From: Bubalus kerabau
Taxonomy: Eukaryota; Chordata; Mammalia; Artiodactyla; Bovidae
Length of the DNA stretch: 64,000 nt
Direction: 5' to 3'
Assembly: GCF_029407905.1 (NCBI RefSeq)
Contig: NC_073646.1
Span: forward strand, 12,294,001-12,358,000
Shown: positions 10,491-22,809 of the stretch, piece after piece
Layout of the letters: every line of letters begins with the position of its first letter
Position numbering within the stretch: the first letter of the stretch is position 1
Program-made: the position numbers and the translations under genes
The notes under the pieces: generated by a model
What the model was told of the DNA's origin: nothing
Database searches by the model: none
Seen by the model: only the letters and a program-made list of their open reading frames with translations

Positions 10491-10980
10491 TATGTTGTGT
10501 GAGTTCTCTCTCAATTATGCTGTTTTAAAAACTCCTTTGGCAGCTTTCCATTACCTTATGCTATATCCGTGTGCACAAGTATTGACATTTTCCTTTAAAG
10601 CCACTCAAATTTTTTACTGGATCTCTTTCAGAAAAGAAAATTATTACTCTCTTAAATGAAAGGCTAATATCACTTGAGAGAAATAAGGGAACTATGGACA
10701 AGCTCCATCTTGCTCTGATTGGTCAGTGATCATACCATCACTGCTACTAAATATTTTGCATTTAAATAAATAAAATCCATGACTAACTACTAAGATCCGT
10801 TTTTTGAAATCTGCTCTCAATTTTTAAAGAAAAGAAAGGTGGGGGAGGGGATTAGTGTTAGGTGTTAGAGACAAATTAGCATCCATGGGCGAGTTCCTCC
10901 TTGATGTGACCAGGCTAGAAAGGAAGAGGAAAAAGGAATAACTTTTCCTGTATGTGACTTGATAATTTAATGTGGCCACC
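10491..10980. other. No gene or repeat recognised
   Basis: AT-rich low-repeat stretch with no convincing coding signal. Confidence 0.5.
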
Positions 10981-10984
10981 ATGA

Positions 10985-11745
10985 TGCCAGATACGCAGAT
11001 GATACCCCTCTAATGGCAGAAAGTGAAGAGAAAACTAAAGAACCTCTTGATGAGGGTGAAAGAGAAAAGTGAAAAAGCTGGCTTAAAACTCAACCTTCAA
11101 AAACCTAAGATCATGGCATCCAGTCCTATCACTTCATGGCAAATAGATAGGGGAAAAGCAGCAGCAGTGACAGATTTTATTTTCTTGGGCTCCAAAATCA
11201 CTGTGGACAGTGACTGCAGCCATGCAATTAAAACATGCTTGCTCACTGAAAGGAAAGACGTGACAAACCGAGACAGCGTGTTAAAGAGTCATCACTTTGC
11301 TGACAAAGGTCCATTTAGTCAAAGCTATGGTTTTTCCAGTACTCATGTATGGATGTGAGCGATGGACCATAAAGAAGGCTAAGCACCAAAGAGTTGATGC
11401 TTTTGAATTGTGGTGCCGGAGAAGATCTCGAGAATCCCTAGGACTGCAAGAGATCAAATCAGTCGATCCCAAAGGAATCAACCTTGAATATTCACTGGAA
11501 GGACTGATGTTGAAGTTCCAATAATTTGGCTACCTGATGCAAAGAGCCGACTCATTGGAAAAGACTCAGACGCTAGGAAAGATTGAGGGAAGGAGGAGAA
11601 GGGGGCAGCAGAGGATGAGATGCTTAGATAGCATCACTGACTCAATGGACATGAATTTGACCATACTCTGGGAGACAGTGGTGGACAGAGGCGCCCGGCT
11701 GCAGTCCATGGGGGTGTAAATAGTTGGACATGATTTAGTGAGTGA
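10985..11745 (+). mobile_element. BovB LINE, 5'-truncated, diverged
   Basis: Starts at the RT active-site region ('cagatacgcagatgataccc') and runs to the 3' end ('gtgagtgaacaataa'). It is noticeably more diverged than the 5345 and 9218 copies, with several frameshifts, so it is an older insertion. Confidence 0.85.
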
Positions 11746-11839
11746 ACAATAATGACAACAATGTAATGTCTACCTGAAGGACATGCCAACTTTTTTGGAG
11801 ACACTGACCTTGATGAGAAAGGCTCATGTCTAGTCCTAA

Positions 11840-11940
11840 ATACATGTAAACTCCTTGAGAGTCACAACAGTATTTCCTTCATCCCTGGATCCCCCTGTGC
11901 CTAGAATCCTTTAGGAGACACACTTTGCACTAAACATACT
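11840..11940 (+). mobile_element. Possible L2 3'-end fragment
   Basis: 'tgtaaactccttgagagtca' and 'ctgtgcctagaatcctttag' resemble the L2 3' terminus. Short and diverged. Confidence 0.35.
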
Positions 11941-11971
11941 CTAGCACTTGCCGTCAGTTCTCCCAGGGGTC

Positions 11972-12175
11972 TCCTATGGCAGCAGTTCTTAACCTTTTTG
12001 GCACAAGGGACCAGTTTCATGGAAGGTGCTTTTTTCATGGAGCAGGGAGAGAGAGATGGTTTCGGGATGATTCACGCACATTACATTTGTTGTGCATTTA
12101 CTTCTATTATTATTACATCAGCTCTGCCTCAGATCATCAGGCCTTAGATCCCAGAGGCTGGGGAGCCCTGGTGTA
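11972..12175 (+). mobile_element. hAT-type non-autonomous DNA transposon
   Basis: Begins 'cagcagttcttaaccttttt' and contains 'ggtttcgggatgattcacgc' and 'cagatcatcaggccttagat', an order known from a mammalian hAT repeat. The right end is diverged. Family name not assigned. Confidence 0.55.
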
Positions 12176-12199
12176 TGGTTTGTATTACTTTAAAGGCTG

Positions 12200-12500
12200 T
12201 AGTTTCAGACTTATGGTTACCAAAGGGGAAAGCCAAGGGCAGGGTGGGGGAGAGAGAAATTAGGAATCTGTGTTTAACATATACACACTACTATATATAA
12301 AAGAGGTAGACAACAAGGACCTACAGAATAGCACAGAGGACTCTATTCAATACCTCGTAACAGAATATAGTGGAAATGAACCTGAAAGAGCATATATATG
12401 TGTGTGTTTGCGTGTACAACTGAATCACTTTGTTGTACACTTGAAACTAACACAACACTGTAAATTAATTATACTTTGATAAAAAGATCTTGGGAAAAGA
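12200..12500 (+). mobile_element. L1 3' UTR fragment
   Basis: Artiodactyl L1 3' UTR: 'acttatggttaccaaagggg', 'tatacacactactatatata', 'acaacactgtaaattaatta'. Confidence 0.8.
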
Positions 12501-12734
12501 TAAAGGCAGGCAGTGGTTTCTCTCTCAATAAGGGTTGAGTTTGCCATCAACAAACTCTTTTCATATAGAAGTTAGACATCACCTGTCAGGAATATGCAAC
12601 AGACTCCTGGTGCAGGGGTGCCTGTGATCCTGGATAAGTCCAAAGTCTCTTCCAAGTCTAAGAAGAATGAACACACAGGAATCCACCCATGTCTGCTTCC
12701 TGCAGCAGGAAGCTGTGCTGAGTGCTGTAGTCTT

Positions 12735-12824
12735 GGTTGTCTCCCTCAAACTCAGTTGTCCCATCTATAAAATGGGGACACCAAGCCTACCTTTCAGGGC
12801 TATTTTAAGGATTAACTGTATTAA
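12735..12824 (+). mobile_element. MIR SINE fragment
   Basis: 'cccatctataaaatgggga' followed by 'cagggctattttaaggatta' is the MIR core to 3' region. It is cut by the next SINE. Confidence 0.7.
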
Positions 12825-13020
12825 TGAATGGTGCAGTGGTAAAGAATCCATCTGCCAATGCAGGAGATGCAAGAGATGCATGTTCGACCCCTGGGTCAGG
12901 AAGATTCCCTGGAGAAGGAAGCGGCAACCCACTCCAGTATTCTTGTCTGGAAAATAGAGAGAGGAGTCTGGTGGGCTACAGTCCATGGGGTCCCAAAGAG
13001 GCACGACCCAGCACACACAT
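12825..13020 (+). mobile_element. Bov-tA SINE
   Basis: tRNA-like head with an eroded start ('gtgcagtggtaaagaatcca') and one Bov-A unit. About 15 bases are missing in the middle of the unit ('ggaaaatagagagaggagtc'). Confidence 0.85.
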
Positions 13021-13029
13021 ATACATATA

Positions 13030-14040
13030 ATTGGAAGCTGGACAATTCAGGAAAAGGAGGACAATAGAAGGCTCTGAACTGTGGCCAAGCCAGTTTTCAA
13101 CCATCGCCCTTGTCTTAAAGAAGGGAAGAGCAGAGCAAGCTGACCCAGTAGCCTAGTCTCCTCATAGTGGTTCTTCGAGGTAGAGGTGAGCTAAGGTTTT
13201 GGCTCCATCTTCACTTCTCTTAGCAAGCACTACATCTCATCAGTTTGCTCAAAAGTGGAAACTTTGCCCTCTCTTCCACCCCCAGCCATGATGGGACCCA
13301 AATAAACGACTCTGTAAATGACTATAATACTGGCAAAATATACAGAATAACTGGGCCCAGAGTTTGTGCAACTGACTGCAGGACTGTAATCCCCCAGACA
13401 CAGGGAACAAGGGATTGCCAAGCTTTCTGCTTGAGATCCCTTCTGGACACAGCAAAGGAAGGCAGAGTCCAAACAAAGCAAGGAAGAGAGAGATTGGAGA
13501 TTGGAGGGGCTGAACTGCCTGGAATCTGTGGAGAACAGTCCTGGAGAGAAGTGAGCTGGTCAGAGAAGGGGCTACAGAGAACGGCATTGGGTCCCTTTGA
13601 GTATTTGGCTGAGCATGAGGCTGTGAGTGCAAAGGTCAATCTTTTGTGACATTGGCTATTAGCACCTGCTGCTGAAAGAATGACCCAGGAAAGAAAGCAC
13701 TAGGGAGTTGTGAGTTGAATAAATATCAGAGCTCACATCAACCATCCAGTGTGGAGAGGCTGAACCCATGGAACTTTCAGGAGGGACCCCAGGGAGTCAC
13801 ACTTAGGAGTAGGGCTAAGCTAGCCTTAGAGTAAAGGCTACTCCAGGTGCACACCAACAGATTTTTAAAGGAACAAGCTAATTCATAAATAAGTAATTGC
13901 CTGCTGAAATAACATTCGGTTATTACTACAGAACCCTGACACTCAGGAACAAAGAATCTATACAATGAAACATACACTGCATATGACAAAGCAGGAAAAG
14001 GTAACCATAATCCAGAGGATCAGTCAATATGAACACATCC
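13030..14040. other. No gene or repeat confidently recognised
   Basis: Kilobase of low-repeat sequence. Overlapping frames at 13245-13649 on both strands have no domain and look like chance. Part of 13700-14040 may be very old L1. Confidence 0.45.
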
Positions 14041-14049
14041 AGAAATGAG

Positions 14050-15100
14050 ACTCATTATGCTGTACAGCTGAAGCTAACACTGTAAATTAACTGCTTAAAT
14101 TTGTAAATAGTTAAAAAAAGAAAGAAAGGCAAATATTTTTTTAAAAGATGGAAATTTTAAACCCAAAACTACAAAAGTAGAGATGTTCACTGGAAGGAAA
14201 TCAAAGAAGTACAGACATTGCATAGAAAAAGAGAAAGACTAGCGAACTTGAAAACAGAGCAATAGAAATTATCCATATTGAAGCAGAGGGGAGGAAAAAA
14301 GGAGGGAAACAGAGCCTTAGTAAACTGTGGGAGAAAAATCAAGGAATCTAATATGTGTGATTGCGGTATTAGAGGAGAAGAAAAATTGGGGTGGGGCTTT
14401 GACTTTTACAACAGAGCTTAGATTGAATGTATGGCTTCCCTGGTGGCTCTGCCTGCAGGACAGGAGAGACCTGGGTTCAGTCCCTGGGTTGGGAAGATCC
14501 CCTGACGAGGGAAATGGCAATTCATTCCAGTGTTGTTGCCTGGAGAATCCCATAGACAGAGGAGCCTGGCTACAGTCCGTGGGGTCACAAAGACTTAGAC
14601 ATGATGGAGAGACTAACATTTTCACGTTCACAGCTTCTAAAGCAGAAATGTGTGAATTAATGACTCAGATCTCTACCTTAAAAAGTTAGAAAAAGAAGAG
14701 CAACTTAAACCCAGAACTGGCAGAAGGAAGGAAACAATAAAGGAGAATTCAATGAAAGAGAAAACATATAATGTTTTAGAAAAAAAATCAATAAAAAATA
14801 AAGTTGAGGAGGTATCTCATCGTGGTTTTATGTTCCCAATAATTAGTGATGTTGTGCATCTTTTTGTAAGTTACAAGGATGTAATGCACAGAACAGGGAA
14901 TACAGTCAATCTTTTATAATAACTCTGTTTGGAGTGTAATCTGTAAAAATATTGAATTTCTATTTGTACCCCTGAAACTAATATTGTAGGTCAACTATAC
15001 TTGCAAAAAACTAAGAAAAAAGAAAAAAAAGCTGAATCTTGGAAAAGGTTGATAAAATTGATATGCCACTAGGCTAGACTGACTGAGATATTAATATGAA
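14050..15100 (+). mobile_element. Old L1 fragments (L1M type)
   Basis: Pieces of LINE-1 in sense: an ORF2-like A-rich segment with 'gcagaaggaaggaaacaata' (14720-14800), then a 3'-UTR-like piece at 14820-15010 ending 'ctgaaactaatattgtaggt'. Interrupted by a Bov-tA. Confidence 0.55.
14430..14640 (+). mobile_element. Bov-tA SINE
   Basis: Head 'ggcttccctggtggctctgc' (a short head deletion), Bov-A unit, and 'cattttcacgttcac' tail. Confidence 0.85.
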
Positions 15101-15102
15101 GG

Positions 15103-15350
15103 GAGAGCTTCTCTGGTGCTAGTGGTTAAGAATCCACCTTACAATGCAGAGGACACTGGTTTGACCCCTAGACCAGGAAAACCCCACATGCCACGGGGCA
15201 ACTGAGCTCGTGTGCCACCACTACTGAGCCCATGTACTGCAACTGTTGGAGAAGCCCGTGCACCTGGAGCCTGTGCTCAGCAACAGCAGAAGCCACATCA
15301 ATGAGAAGCCCACACAACAAAGCCAAAAAGAAATAAATTCTAAAAACAAA
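15103..15350 (+). mobile_element. CHR-type tRNA-Glu SINE
   Basis: Head 'gagcttctctggtgctagtg', body with 'gagcccatgtactgcaactg' and 'aagcccgtgcacctggagcc', and an A-rich 'aaataaattctaaaaac' tail. It sits at the border between the old L1 and the next L1. Confidence 0.85.
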
Positions 15351-15703
15351 CACAGGAAGGCTAACCAATATGCTTGTGAATAACCAACAGATCACTGAAG
15401 AAATCAAAAAGGAAATAAAAATATGACTAGAAACAAATGACAATGAAAACACGACAACTGAAAACCTATGGGACACACTAAAAGAGGTGCTAAGAGGGAA
15501 ATTTATAGCAATACAAGCCTACTTCAAGAAATAAGAGAGACCTCGAACAAACAACCTAACCTTACACCTAAAGCAACTAGAAAAAGGACAACCCCCACCA
15601 CACCAAAGAAATCATAAAGATTCAAGCGAAATAGATGAAAAAGAAATGAAGGAGATAATAGCAAGTCAATAAAACTAAAAGCTGGTTCTTTGAGAAGATA
15701 AAA

Positions 15704-17992
15704 TTGACAAATTGTTGGCAAGACTCATCTAGAAAAAAGGAGAAGACTAAAATTAATAAAATTAGAAATGAAAAAGGAGACATTACAACAGACAACACAG
15801 AAATACAAACGATCATAAGAGACTACTATGAGCAACTATATGCCCATAATATGGACAACTTGGAAGCCATGGAAAAATTCTTAGAGAAGCATAACCTTCC
15901 AAAACTGAACAAGGAAGAAATGGATAATCTGAACAGACCAATCACAAGCACAGAAATCAAAACTGTAATAAAAAGTCTTCCAACAAACAAAAGCCAAACA
16001 ACTTCACAGGTGAATTCTACCAAACGTTTAGAGAAGAGCTAACACCTATCCTGCCTGTCAAATTTTCCAGAAAACTGCAGTGGAAGGAAAACTTCCAAAC
16101 TCATTCTACGAGGCCACCATTACCCTGATACCAAAACCAGACAAAGATGCCACACACACAAAAAAGACAATTACAGGCCAATATCACTGATGAACATAGA
16201 TGCAAAAATTATCAACAAAATTCTAGCAAACAGAATCCAACAACACACTGAAAAGATCATACATTATGATCAAGTAGGCTTTATACTAAGGGTGCAAAGA
16301 TTTTTCAACATATGCAAATTAATCAATACACACAACAATGTGATACACCATATTAACAAATTGAAAGATAAAAACCATATGATCATCTCAACTGATGCAG
16401 AGAAAGCCTCTGACAAAATTCAACACCCATTTATGATAAAACTCTTCAGAAAGCAGGCACAGAAGGAACATACCTCAACATAATAAAGGCCGTATATGAC
16501 AAACCCACAGCAAATATTATCTTCAATGGTGAAAAACAAAGCATTTCCTCTAAAATGAGGAACAAGACAAAAGTGCCCACTCTCACCTCTATTATCCAAC
16601 ATAGTTTTAGAAGTCCTAACCACAGAAATCTTAGAAGAGAAAGAGATAAAAGGAATCCAAATTAGAAAAGAAGTAAAACTCCCACTGTTTGCAGAGGACA
16701 TGATTCTCTACATAGAAAACCCTAAAAGATATCACCAGAAAATTACTAGAGCTAATCAATCAATACAATAAAGTTGCAGGATATAAAATTAATACACAGA
16801 AATACCTTGCATTCCTATACACTAACAATGAAAAAATCAGAAACAAAAATTAAGGAAACAATCCCACTCACTGTTGCAACAAAAAGAATGAAATACTTAG
16901 GAATAAATTTACCTAAAGAGACAAAAGACCCGTATGCCAAAAACTATAAGACACTAATTAAACAAACCGAAGACGACACAAACGCATGGAGAGATAAACC
17001 ATGTTCTTGGATTGGAACAGCCAACATAGTGAAAATGACTATACTACCCAAAGCAATCTATAGATTCAATGCAATCCCTATCCAACTACCAATGTTATTT
17101 TTCACAGAACTAGAACAAATAATTTCACAATTTGTATGGAAACACAAAAGACCCCAAAGAATGAAAGCAATCTTGAGAAAGAAGAATGGAGCTGGAGGAA
17201 TCGACCTTCTTGACTTCAGACTATACTACAAAGTTACAGTCATCAAGACAGTATGGTACTGGCACAAAACCAGAAAACATAGACCAATGGAACAAAGTAG
17301 AAAGCCAAGAGATAAATTCATGAACCAGTGGGCAAGTCATTTTTGACAAGGGAGGCAAAAACATGCAAGGAGAAAAGACAGTCTCTTCAACAAGTGGTAC
17401 TGGGAAAACTGGTCAACTATGTAAAAGGATGAAGTTAGAACACTTTTTAATACCACACACAAAAATAAACTGAATATGGATTAAAGACCTAAATGTAAGA
17501 CCAGAAACTATAAAACTCTTAGAGGAAAACATAGGCAGAATACTCTGACATAAATCACAGCAAGATCCTGTGTGACCCACCTCCTAGAGTAATGAAAATA
17601 CAAACAAAAATAAACAAACAGGACCTAATTAAACTTAAAAGCTTTTGCACAATGAAGAAAACTATAAGCAAGGTGAAAAGACAACCCTTAGAATAGGAGA
17701 AAATAATACCGAATCAAAGAACAAAGAATTAATCACCAAAATATACAAGGAGCTCATGCAACTCAATACCAAAAAAGCAAGCAACCCAATCAAAAAGTGG
17801 GCAGAAGACCTTAACAGACATTTATCCAAGGAAGATCTACAGATGGCAAATAGACACATGAAAAGATGTTCAACATTGCTCATTATTAGAGAAATGCAAA
17901 TCAAAACTACAGTAATGTATCATGTCATGTCAGTCAGAATGGCCATCATCAGAAAGCCTACCAACAATAAATGGTGGATAGTGGGTGGATAA
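15704..17992 (+). pseudogene. L1 ORF2 reverse transcriptase remnant
   Basis: Broken ORF2. Open pieces: 15704-16042 (pre-RT linker), 16190-16483 (RT fingers; 'DAEKASDKIQHPF' holds the first aspartate region), 16774-17346 (190 residues after the RT core) and 17645-17992 (C-terminus). At the active site the expected F-A-D-D reads F-A-E-D (codons 16688-16699), so a catalytic aspartate is replaced. Several frameshifts and stops separate the pieces. Confidence 0.85.
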
Positions 17993-18437
17993 AAGGGGAC
18001 ACGCTTGTCCTGTTTTTGGGAATGTAAACTGATATAGCCACTGTGGAGAACAGCATGGAGATTCCTTAAAAAAAAAAAAAAAAAACAAAAAAAAAACTGG
18101 GAATAAAACTACCATCTGGCCCAGCAATCTCACTACTGGGCATACACCCTGAGGAAACCACAACTGAAAAAGATACATGTACCCCAGTGTTCATTGCAGC
18201 ACTGTTTACAATAGCTAGGACATGGAAGGGACCTAGATGTCCATCAACAAACAAATGGATAAGGAAGTTGTGGTATATAAACACAATGGAATATTATTCA
18301 GCAATATAAAGGAACCCATTTGAGTCAATTCTAATGAGGTGGATGAACCTAGAGCCTATTATACAGAGTGAAGTCAGAAAGAAGATAGATATTGTATATT
18401 AACACATATTTATGGTATCTGCAAAATCATACTTGCA

Positions 18438-18501
18438 TTTTTGATATTTGGCAAAACTAATACAGTTATGTAAAGTTTAAAAATAAAATAAAATTAAAAA
18501 A
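18438..18501 (+). mobile_element. Very short (about 64 bp) L1 3'-end insertion
   Basis: 'ggcaaaactaatacagttat' through '(a)n' is the 3' terminus of a bovine-type L1. It lies inside the 3' UTR of the larger L1 and is flanked by a 15-bp duplication with one mismatch: 'aaaatcatacttgca' at 18423-18437 and 'aaaatcctacttgca' at 18502-18516. Confidence 0.75.
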
Positions 18502-20867
18502 AAAATCCTACTTGCAGGCAGCAAAGGAGACACAGACATAAAGAACAAACTTTTGGACACAGAAGGGGAAGGAGAAGATGGTATGGTTTGAAGAATAGCA
18601 TTGAAACATATACATTACCATATGTAAAATAGCCAGTGGGACTTTGCTGTATGATGCAGGGAACCCAACCTAGAGGGGTGGGATGGGGAGAGATGGGTTC
18701 AAGAGGGAGGGGACATAAGTATACTTGTGGCCGATTCATGTTGATGTATGTCAGAAACCATCACAAAATTATAAAGGCATTATCCTCTGATTAAAAAAAA
18801 TTTAAGTAGATTAAAAAAAATTTTAAATAAATTAAAGATATAAAGGGAATAAAATTAACTATCAACATTAGGAACAAAACAATGTACATTGCAATAATCT
18901 GAGAGACATTAAAACAGTGAGAGAATTTTATGTACAATCATTTCAATAAATTTGACAACTTAAATTTTAAAAAATCATTCAATTCTCTGAATGAAACGAA
19001 TTACCAAAACTGACGGAAGAATAGCAAATCAAAATAGTTCTACTTAAATATTCAGATTCATAATTAAAAAGCATTCCACAAAGAAAATTCCAGTCCAAGA
19101 GGGCTTCACTGGTGAATGTTAGCAAACTTTTAAGGACTTGTGTCAAGCCATGTGAATGCTAAGTAGACCTCTGTCTCTCATAAATCTATATCCTTAACAA
19201 AATACTGAAAAGTCAAAGCCAACAATCAGATGAAGTTTGATTCTAGAATGCAGTACTGGTCTGACATTTGAAGAATCAATGCAATTTGCCACATTAAGAG
19301 GTTAAAAGAGAAAAACCATACAATCATCTCAATAGAGGCAGAAAAAGCTTTGGGGAAAAAAGTCCAGGTGCATTCATGACAAAAACTCCCAGAAAACCAG
19401 ATAAAGTGTATCTATAAAATACCTACAGCTAACATTGTACCTAGTTACAAACAGCTTTGCTCAAAGATTGGAATTTCTATTGAACATCTTATAGAAAGTC
19501 CTAAACATGACAGTAAAAGAAAAATTGAAAGACATAAAAATTAGAAAGGAAGAGCTAAAAATATCCTTATTTACACACTGCATAACTGTATATGTACAAA
19601 ATCCTAAGGAATCTACCAAACAAAACAAGAACCCACCAGAACCAATAAGCAAACTTAGCAATACTGTAGGATATGAAGAGAACATACAAAAAAAAAAAAA
19701 GTCATTCTATTATATCAGTAATGAATAACTGAAAGTGAAATTTTAAAATACCATTTAAAAAATCAAAAAAACATTAAATACATAAGATTGAATTTCAACG
19801 AATATATAAAACCACTAAAACTTACAAAACATCACTCAGAGAAAGTAATCTAAATACATGAAGAGATATATTATGTTCACGGACTGGAAAATTCAGTGTT
19901 AAGGTATCAATTCTTTTCAAATTCACCTACAGATTTAACACAACCTTAATAAAAATTTCAGTGGGGTATTTTTTGCTAGAAATTGACATAGTGAATGTAA
20001 GATTTGTATGGGAATGCAAATGTTTTCCAAAAACAGTTTTGGAAAAGAAGTATGGCTTTGACTTAAAAATAGACAAATAGAACAATGGAACAGAACAGAA
20101 AGTCTTGAAATAGATTCACATCTATGAAATCAATCCCACTTCTTTAAAAGGTACCAAAACAATTTAATGGAAAAATGAAATTCAACAAATAATGCTGGAA
20201 CAACTAGATATCCATACAGAAAAACAAAAAACTTTGACCCATCTGTCATTTCACAGATAAAACTTAGAATGAGAGAGATAAAAATTCTAATGTTACTGCT
20301 GCAACTATAAAGATTCTAGAAAACATAGGAGTATCTCTTAGTGATCTTGGGATAAAGATTTCTTAGACAAGGCACAGAAATTATCATAAAAGTTTTTAAA
20401 TGTTAAAATATATTTCATAAAAAATTCTGTAAAATGGATATCACTAAGAAAATTAAGTCACTGATTAGGAGAGAAATAAATATGTACAGCTGACAAAGGA
20501 TTGGTACCCAGAATACAGAAATGAATTTTATATCTCAATGACAAATTGACAACAAAATAAAAATGAACCTTCCTTTATGGAAGATATAGGAATGTCCAAT
20601 AAGCACACACCAATAAGCACACACAAAAAAGCACTCAATGTCCTTAGTTGCAAGGAAATGCAATTTGAAATCAATGAGAGACCACTACATACCATCATAA
20701 TGGCTAAAATTGAAAACTGTCAACCTCATGCTGTCAAGAATGTAAAGCCAATTAACTCTTATACACAGTGGAGAGAAAATGATACAACCAGAATGATTGT
20801 TTCTTATAATGTTAAACAAAACCTTCTCTATGATCCAGAGATTCCACTCACAAAATAAATGAAAATA

Positions 20868-20900
<33 letters not shown>
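20868..20900. repeat. (GT)n(TA)n compound microsatellite
   Basis: Alternating purine-pyrimidine run of about 33 bp inside the old L1. Confidence 0.8.
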
Positions 20901-20990
20901 TTAAAAAAAAGCCTCATACAGGAATGGTGACAGCAACTTTGTTCACTGCAGCCAAAACCCAAGAATTACCCAAATGCTCAACAACAAAAA

Positions 20991-21190
20991 GTGAAGTTGC
21001 TCAGTCGTGTCCAACTGTTTGCAACCCCATGGACTGTAGCCTACAAGGCTTCCCTGTCCATGGGATTTTCCAGGCAAGAGTACCAGAGTAGGTTGCCATT
21101 TCCTTCTCCAGGGGATATTCCTGACCCAGGTATCGAACCCAGATCTCCTGCATTGCAGACAGATGCTTTACCCTCTGAGCCACCAGGGAA
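20991..21190 (-). mobile_element. Bov-tA SINE
   Basis: Antisense, full: Bov-A unit then the tRNA-like head ending 'gagccaccagggaa'. Confidence 0.9.
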
Positions 21191-21258
21191 GACAACAGGT
21201 GAATACATAAATGATGCTATATTCGTACAGTGGAAAAATGTCTAACAAGAAAAGAATG

Positions 21259-21475
21259 CATGCATGCATGCAAAGTCGCTTGTGTCTGACTCTTTGTGAC
21301 CCAATGGACGGTAGCCTGCCAGGCTCCTCTGTCCATGCGCTTCTCCAGGCAATCCTGGAGTGGGTTCCCATGCCCTCCTCCAGGGGATCTTCCCAACCCA
21401 GGGATCAAACCCACATCTCTTATGATTCCAGCTTTGGCAGGCGGGTTCTTTATCACTAGCACCACCTGGGAAGCC
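21259..21475 (-). mobile_element. Bov-tA SINE with 13-bp target duplication
   Basis: Antisense, full length, starting with a (catg)n tail. Perfect 'caagaaaagaatg' duplication at 21246-21258 and 21476-21488. Confidence 0.93.
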
Positions 21476-21944
21476 CAAGAAAAGAATGAACTGCTGATAA
21501 ATCTCACACCATGGAAGGACCTGAAAACAGGCTGCGCAGAAAAGGCTGAACACAAAACCAGGACATACGGTCCGATCCTGCTACATGAAGTCCTAGGAGA
21601 GGCAAAACTAGTCCACAGCAAAAGAAGTGGAAACAATGTAGCCACTCAGCGGGGTTGGGGGGGGGTGGGGGGTTGGCTGGAAAAGGATGTGAGCCATCTT
21701 TCTGGGGATGAAACATTCTGTGTCTTGGTAAGGGTGTGGATTACACAGATGTGAGAATCTGTCATTGAACTCTATATACTTTTAAGATCTGTGCATTTTT
21801 CTATAAGGATCTCAGTTTTTAAAAAGCATTAAAAATTGGAACAACCACTGCTTCCAGTCCTTAAGTTTCTAGTTTTCTTGAGCCGAAGTTTCTGTACAGA
21901 GAAAGCCATATTCTAGATTTCTCCTTTCCATCACCATCATAGAC

Positions 21945-22080
21945 GCCTCCATTTATTGAGCAAATGCACTTACTATGTACTCTAAGTGCTTTACGTAGAT
22001 TAGCTACCCAACATTCACAAATGGTCTTCGTGATATTCGTCATTTTGACTTTACAGGTGGGAAAGCTGACCGACACATTC
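21945..22080 (-). mobile_element. MIR SINE
   Basis: Antisense MIR: 'atttattgagcaaatgcact', 'ctaagtgctttacgtagatt', 'gactttacaggtgggaaag'. Confidence 0.75.
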
Positions 22081-22560
22081 CCTCTGGCGGCCTCACCTGG
22101 GAGACCTTTACAGACGGATTCAGTTAACGACAGTGGCAATACCATGTCCTGAGGGGATATGGCTTTGCCACTGGCCAGGTGACGTCACACTTTGCATTTA
22201 ATGACATCAAGTTCACGAGTGAAGATTGTAGATCTCAGAAACAAAGCTCATCAAGACAAGACTGAAATACAGGTTTTCTGGAGCACACAAGAGCAAAGGG
22301 ACTATTTAGGAGACTGAGGCTGGTGAGGAAGGGTACTTCTGCCTGGGACCCCCCAGGGGCCATGTTTGGGTCATGCTAGGTCCTCCCATGCAATCTTCCA
22401 ACCTTTTGCATCCTTCATGCAACCTCACCCAACCCATGAGGGACAAACCCAACAGGGCAGGCTGTCATGGAAGCAATTTAGGAGCACCCCAAAATCCCAT
22501 GAAGTCACTGTGTGAATTTACCATTTCCCTTGGGAAGCAGCTGAGTTACAAATGGAGTCC
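22081..22560. other. No gene or repeat recognised
   Basis: Low-repeat island; the 168-residue frame starting at 22373 runs into SINE sequence and is not a gene. Confidence 0.5.
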
Positions 22561-22564
22561 TTTA

Positions 22565-22806
22565 ACATTTACTTATTTTTCCATGTTGGGTCTTAGTTGC
22601 GGCAGGCAGCATCTTGTTTATCATGTGAGATCACGTTTTATCTCGTGCAAGGACTCTAGTCGTGGCACATGGGCCTCAGTAATTGTGGTGCCTGGGCTTG
22701 GTGGCCCCCCCCCGACATGTGGGATCTTAGTACCCCAACCAGGGAGAGAACCCAAGGCCCCTGCATTGGAATGTGGAGTCTTAACCACTGGACCACCAGG
22801 AAAACC
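22565..22806 (-). mobile_element. CHR-type tRNA-Glu SINE
   Basis: Antisense, ending 'ccactggaccaccaggaaaa'. An imperfect duplication of about 14 bp ('ggagtcctttaaca' and 'ggagttcattttta') flanks it. Confidence 0.85.
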
Positions 22807-22809
22807 CTG

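Larger units (their letters stand above)
15350..18830 (+). mobile_element. LINE-1, 3.4 kb, 5'-truncated, ORF2 decayed
   Basis: Largest L1 in the window. ORF2 sequence runs from the linker before the RT domain to the C-terminus (about 18000). An artiodactyl 3' UTR and A-rich end lie near 18790-18830. ORF1, the 5' UTR and the endonuclease are missing. The poly(A)-like stretch at 18069-18097 is internal. Confidence 0.88.
18840..21838 (+). mobile_element. Old LINE-1 (L1M type), about 2.5 kb without insertions
   Basis: Diverged ORF2 in sense: 'aaccatacaatcatctcaat' near 19320 (L1 RT region) and 'ctatgatccagagattccac' at 20829. A 3' UTR runs to about 21838. Two Bov-tA insertions split the 3' part. 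No open frame exceeds about 95 codons. Confidence 0.7.

Noticed and set aside
13245..13649. Two to three overlapping frames of 100-134 codons
   Set aside because: Frames on opposite strands cover the same bases, with no domain, start context or splice support.
16774..17346. 190-codon protein gene
   Set aside because: Part of the L1 ORF2 remnant after the reverse transcriptase core.
18069..18097. Poly(A) tail marking the end of an L1 or processed pseudogene
   Set aside because: L1 ORF2-end and 3' UTR sequence continues on both sides in register, so it is an internal A-rich expansion.
21661..21672. G-run as a structured element
   Set aside because: Short homopolymer-like tract in an old L1 3' UTR; too few separate G tracts to argue for structure.
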